From positions 1 to 8,854 of the forward strand of contig VEPF01000295.1 of NCBI GenBank assembly GCA_012027055.1: a stretch of DNA of 8,854 nucleotides, in the 5' to 3' direction. Below are positions 6,484 to 8,854 of the stretch, piece after piece. Both the position numbers and the translations under genes were made by a program. The stretch's first letter is position 1. The number at the start of each line of letters is the position of its first letter. The stretch comes from Gemmatimonadota bacterium (lineage in GTDB: Bacteria > Gemmatimonadota > Gemmatimonadetes > Longimicrobiales > RSA9). The notes below the pieces were generated by a model. It saw only the letters and a program-made list of their open reading frames with translations, was not told the origin of the DNA and ran no database searches.

Positions 6484-6541
6484 TAAACTCACTCCGAAAA
6501 AGCACAGCGCATCCGCCGGCCGTGCCCGACACGGACGGCGG
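6484..6541 (+). promoter_or_regulatory. Candidate purA promoter and leader hairpin
   Basis: TAAACT at 6484-6489 is the only -10-like element in the gap before purA, though no convincing -35 box lies 16-18 nt upstream. Downstream is a 12-bp stem, CCGCCGGCCGTG (6513-6524) with CACGGACGGCGG (6530-6541). It has a single G-A mismatch at 6519/6535 and a 5-nt loop, and ends 23 nt before the purA ATG. If the promoter is real, the hairpin lies in the 5' leader. No T-run follows, so it may be a leader structure or a protein site rather than a terminator. Confidence 0.35.
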
Positions 6542-6564
6542 CTTCTGTTCCCTGGACCAGAGTG

Positions 6565-7845
6565 ATGAAACCATTCCGCTGCCTGGTGGTGGTCGGCGCC
6601 CAATGGGGCGATGAGGGCAAGGGCAAGATCGTCGACGTGCTGGCCGACCGTGCCGCCATCATCGCGCGCTACCAGGGCGGGGCAAACGCCGGTCACACCG
6701 TCCACGTGGGCGGTGAGGCGTTCGTGCTCCACCAGATCCCCTCCGGGATCCTGCACCAGGGGCCTCGCTGTCTCCTGGGCAATGGCGTGGTGCTGGACCT
6801 GGAGCAGTTCTTCCCCGAGCTCGATGCGATCATGGCGCGCGGCATTGCGGCCGAACCGCGCATCGGGATCAGCGGTCGCGCCCACCTGCTGCTGGAGTAC
6901 CACAAGCGCCTGGACCAGGCCAGCGAACAGGCCCGCGGAGTCGCCCGCATCGGTACCACGGGCAAGGGCATCGGGCCGGCCTACGAGGACAAGATCGCCC
7001 GGACCGGGGTCCGGGTAGCCGATCTGATGGATGCGGAACGAGCGCACCGGCTGGTGGCGCACGCCACCGAGCGCGCCAACGAGCGGCTCACCCGCGCCGG
7101 CGTGGCCCCGATGGATCCGCACCAGGTCGCCGATCAGGTGCTCAAGCACCGTGATCGCCTGCTGCCGTTGATCGTCGATACCGGTCGCGAAATCAGCCGC
7201 GCGCTCGAGCGGGGCGAACCGGTCCTGCTGGAAGGAGCCCAGGGGGCATTGCTGGACGTCGACCACGGTACTTACCCGTTCGTCACATCCTCCACGACCA
7301 CGGCGGCCGGCGCCTGCACCGGCGTGGGCATCGGGCCGACCCGGGTGGAGCAGGTGCTGGGCGTGGTCAAGGCCTACACTACCCGGGTGGGGAGCGGTCC
7401 GCTGCCCACCGAACTGGCCGAACCGATGCAGAGCCGCCTGCGGGAGCTCGGACACGAGTACGGCGCCACGACCGGGCGCCCGCGCCGCTGCGGCTGGTTC
7501 GACGCCGTGGTGGTCCGCTACGCGGCCCAGGTCAACGGCCTCACCGGACTGGCCCTGACCAAGCTCGACGTGCTCGACACGCTGCCCGAGATCAGAATCT
7601 GCACCGGCTACCGCGCCCGTGGGCACTCCTACGAGATCTTCCCGTACGACCTGCGCGTGCTCGACCACGCCGAACCCGAGTACGAAACCCTGCCCGGCTG
7701 GCAGACCGATACCTCCGGGGTTCGTTCCCACGCCGGCTTGCCCCAGGCTGCCCGCGCCTACCTGAACCGCCTCGAGGAGCTCACCGGGGTCGAGATCGCC
7801 TGTGTCTCGGTCGGCACGCGCCGGGAGCAGATAATCGAGCGGTAG
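6565..7845 (+). CDS. purA: Adenylosuccinate synthetase
   Basis: Cytosolic enzyme of purine synthesis joining IMP and aspartate with GTP hydrolysis to give adenylosuccinate, the committed step to AMP. The 426 residues are the full family length. Motifs in order: GAQWGDEGKGK (11-21, catalytic Asp16), GANAGHT (39-45, His44), TTGKGIGPAY (131-140), EGAQGALLDVDHGTYP (223-238), a Thr-rich VTSSTTT segment (240-246), RVGSGPLPTEL (274-284), TTGRPRRCGWFD (302-313) and the guanine-binding TKLDVLD (332-338). ATG at 6565 is preferred over a GTG one codon upstream. Small deviations are STTTAAG where many enzymes have SNTTAGG, and GTRR where the C-terminus usually has G-P-x-R; neither removes a catalytic residue. 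It is probably transcribed from its own promoter in the preceding 134-nt gap. Confidence 0.97.
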   Translation: MKPFRCLVVVGAQWGDEGKGKIVDVLADRAAIIARYQGGANAGHTVHVGGEAFVLHQIPSGILHQGPRCLLGNGVVLDLEQFFPELDAIMARGIAAEPRIGISGRAHLLLEYHKRLDQASEQARGVARIGTTGKGIGPAYEDKIARTGVRVADLMDAERAHRLVAHATERANERLTRAGVAPMDPHQVADQVLKHRDRLLPLIVDTGREISRALERGEPVLLEGAQGALLDVDHGTYPFVTSSTTTAAGACTGVGIGPTRVEQVLGVVKAYTTRVGSGPLPTELAEPMQSRLRELGHEYGATTGRPRRCGWFDAVVVRYAAQVNGLTGLALTKLDVLDTLPEIRICTGYRARGHSYEIFPYDLRVLDHAEPEYETLPGWQTDTSGVRSHAGLPQAARAYLNRLEELTGVEIACVSVGTRREQIIER

Positions 7846-7847
7846 GA

Positions 7848-7862
7848 GCCCGGGGGCCGGGC
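7848..7862. terminator. Short GC hairpin after purA, possible terminator
   Basis: GCCCGG (7848-7853) pairs with CCGGGC (7857-7862) around a 3-nt GGG loop, starting 2 nt after the purA stop. It has no T-run, so termination is only a suggestion. Confidence 0.3.
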
Positions 7863-7885
7863 CAGGCAACGACAAGAGCCAGGCG

Positions 7886-7998
7886 TCAAGCACCAAGGGG
7901 GGTGAAAGGTCGAAGGTCCCGGGGAGGGCGCCGAGGGCAGTGAATCGGAGGCGCTTCATCCTGGCGCTTGGCACCCGGCACTTGGCCCTTGGGCTTGA
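7886..7998. repeat. Imperfect inverted repeat in the purA-ffh gap
   Basis: TCAAGCACCAAGGG at 7886-7899 is the reverse complement, apart from one extra base, of CCCTTGGGCTTGA at 7986-7998. The arms are about 86 nt apart. The right arm overlaps the tandem heptamers and the ffh -35 box. A short direct repeat, GCCAGGC, also occurs at 7861-7867 and 7878-7884. No ORF is evident between the arms. It could be a degraded mobile or REP-like element. Confidence 0.4.
7961..7995 (+). repeat. Five degenerate tandem heptamers upstream of ffh
   Basis: Consecutive 7-nt units read CTGGCGC, TTGGCAC, CCGGCAC, TTGGCCC and TTGGGCT, consensus TTGGCAC. The last unit abuts the ffh -35 box. Origin and function are unknown; the period matches no codon pattern. 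Confidence 0.5.
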
Positions 7999-8023
7999 GT
8001 CGAACCGGACAAGGCTCTAAATT
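7995..8023 (+). promoter_or_regulatory. Candidate sigma-70 type promoter of ffh
   Basis: TTGAGT (7995-8000), a 17-nt spacer, then TAAATT (8018-8023) is the best promoter match in the window, giving a leader of about 35 nt before the ffh ATG. A 7-bp inverted repeat, GACAAGG (8008-8014) and CCTTGTC (8041-8047), flanks the -10 box. GAACCGG occurs twice as a direct repeat (8002-8008 and 8049-8055). Confidence 0.6.
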
Positions 8024-8065
8024 GAAAGGCTTGCATCCAACCTTGTCAGAACCGGCAGCAGCGGA

Positions 8066-8854
8066 TGTTCGAGGAGCTTTCGGAAAAACTCGACGGCGTA
8101 CTGGGCCGGTTCCGGGCGCGCGGGCTGCTGACGGAGGAGCAGGTCCGGGAAGGATTGCGCGAGGTTCGGCGCATCCTGCTCGAGGCGGACGTCAACTTCA
8201 GGCTGGTGAAGGACTTTCTGGCGCGCATCGAGGAACGCGCGACGGGCGAGAAAGTCCTGAAGTCGGTGGCGCCGGGGCAGCAGATCGTCAAGATCGTACA
8301 CGACGAACTGATCCAGCTGCTGGGTGAGAAGCCGGAGCCGCTCAAGGTGGCGCCGGTCGGTCCGACGGTGCTCCTGCTGGCGGGGCTGCAGGGATCCGGC
8401 AAGACGACGCCGGCGGCGACGCTGGCGAAGCGGCTGGCGCGCGAGGGGCGCAACCCGCTGCTGGCGGCGCTGGATGTGCAGCGGCCCGCAGCGATCGACC
8501 AGTTGGAGACGCTGGGTCGGCAGGTGAAGGTCCCGGTGTTTCTGGATCGGGCAGAAAAGGACGTAGCCCGGCTCGCGCAGGCGGCGCTGCAGACGGCAGA
8601 TCGCGGAAGGCACCGGGCGCTGATCCTGGACACGGCCGGCCGGCTGCAGATCGATGCGCAGCTGATGGAGGAATTGCGGCGCGTCCGGGAGCTCACGAAG
8701 CCGGCGGAAGTGTTGCTGGTGGTGGACGCCATGATCGGGCAGGAAGCCGTGCGGGTGGCGGAGGGCTTCCACGAAGCGCTCGGTCTGACCGGCGTGATCC
8801 TGACGAAGCTCGACGGCGACGCGCGCGGCGGTGCGGCGCTCTCGATCCGGGGGG
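8066..8854 (+). CDS. ffh: Signal recognition particle GTPase Ffh (SRP54), C-terminus beyond the window
   Basis: Ffh binds 4.5S RNA and signal sequences at the ribosome and, with FtsY, targets membrane proteins to the translocon. The first 263 residues are visible: the N domain (about 1-88, including ILLEADVN at 37-44) and much of the G domain. GTPase motifs are GLQGSGKTT (107-115), LDVQRPAA (136-143), DTAGRL (189-194) and TKLDGDARGGAALS (247-260). The methionine-rich M domain lies past the right edge. The ATG at 8066 gives the normal family N-terminus (MFEELSEKLD). The P-loop is followed by PAATLAK, where the family nearly always has a Thr or Ser at the first position and a Lys before LA; here these are Pro116 and Thr119. 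The GTP-binding Lys113 and Thr114 remain. The ribosome binding site is weak. Confidence 0.96.

Noticed and set aside
4802..7974. Two minus-strand open frames of about 590 and 614 codons
   Set aside because: They lie opposite the aldolase, M28 and purA genes, have no recognisable motifs, and are Arg/Pro/Gln-rich shadows. Long antisense frames are expected at this GC content.
8066..8854. FtsY instead of Ffh
   Set aside because: The short N domain starting directly at MFEELSEKL and the TKLDGDARGGAALS motif fit Ffh; FtsY carries TKLDGTAKGG and usually a longer acidic N-terminus.

Overview
This is a GC-rich stretch of bacterial chromosome carrying mostly core metabolism and envelope genes. I see no phage, transposon, CRISPR array, tRNA or rRNA. 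Codon third positions are overwhelmingly G or C. Several proteins suggest a Gemmatimonadota-like bacterium: the class A penicillin-binding protein has a Cys-x-x-Cys-Pro-Ser stretch just after its membrane anchor, and a membrane-inserted M28 peptidase sits near purA and ffh. This assignment is tentative and rests on memory of protein style, not on a database search.

Layout. On the minus strand, reading leftward, an inositol monophosphatase family gene (2297 to 1485) is followed three bases later by a class A penicillin-binding protein (1481 running off the left edge). A divergent intergenic region (about 2298-2429) separates this pair from a plus-strand run. That run contains an MgtC/SapB family membrane protein (2430-3137), a possible 31-codon ORF that overlaps both neighbours (3137-3232), a PilT-type retraction ATPase (3229-4290), a DapA-superfamily aldolase resembling 4-hydroxy-2-oxoglutarate aldolase (4283-5218), and an M28 zinc peptidase interrupted by membrane segments (5237-6430). 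Overlaps or gaps of 18 nt or less suggest a single transcript. After a 134-nt gap with two hairpins comes purA (6565-7845). A 220-nt gap with degenerate tandem heptamers and a good sigma-70-like promoter leads to ffh (8066 to the right edge, truncated).

How the genes relate. The monophosphatase and PBP pair is a small envelope/metabolism operon. The MgtC-pilT-aldolase-M28 run looks transcriptionally linked, but I see no single pathway joining its members. purA (AMP synthesis) and ffh (signal recognition particle GTPase) appear independently transcribed.

Novelty. I did not find a clear undescribed system. The observations most worth a second look are the M28 peptidase with membrane hairpins inside its catalytic domain, the small ORF bridging mgtC and pilT, the altered residues in the Ffh P-loop, the aldolase lacking the DapA carboxylate-binding arginine, and the repeat structure between purA and ffh.
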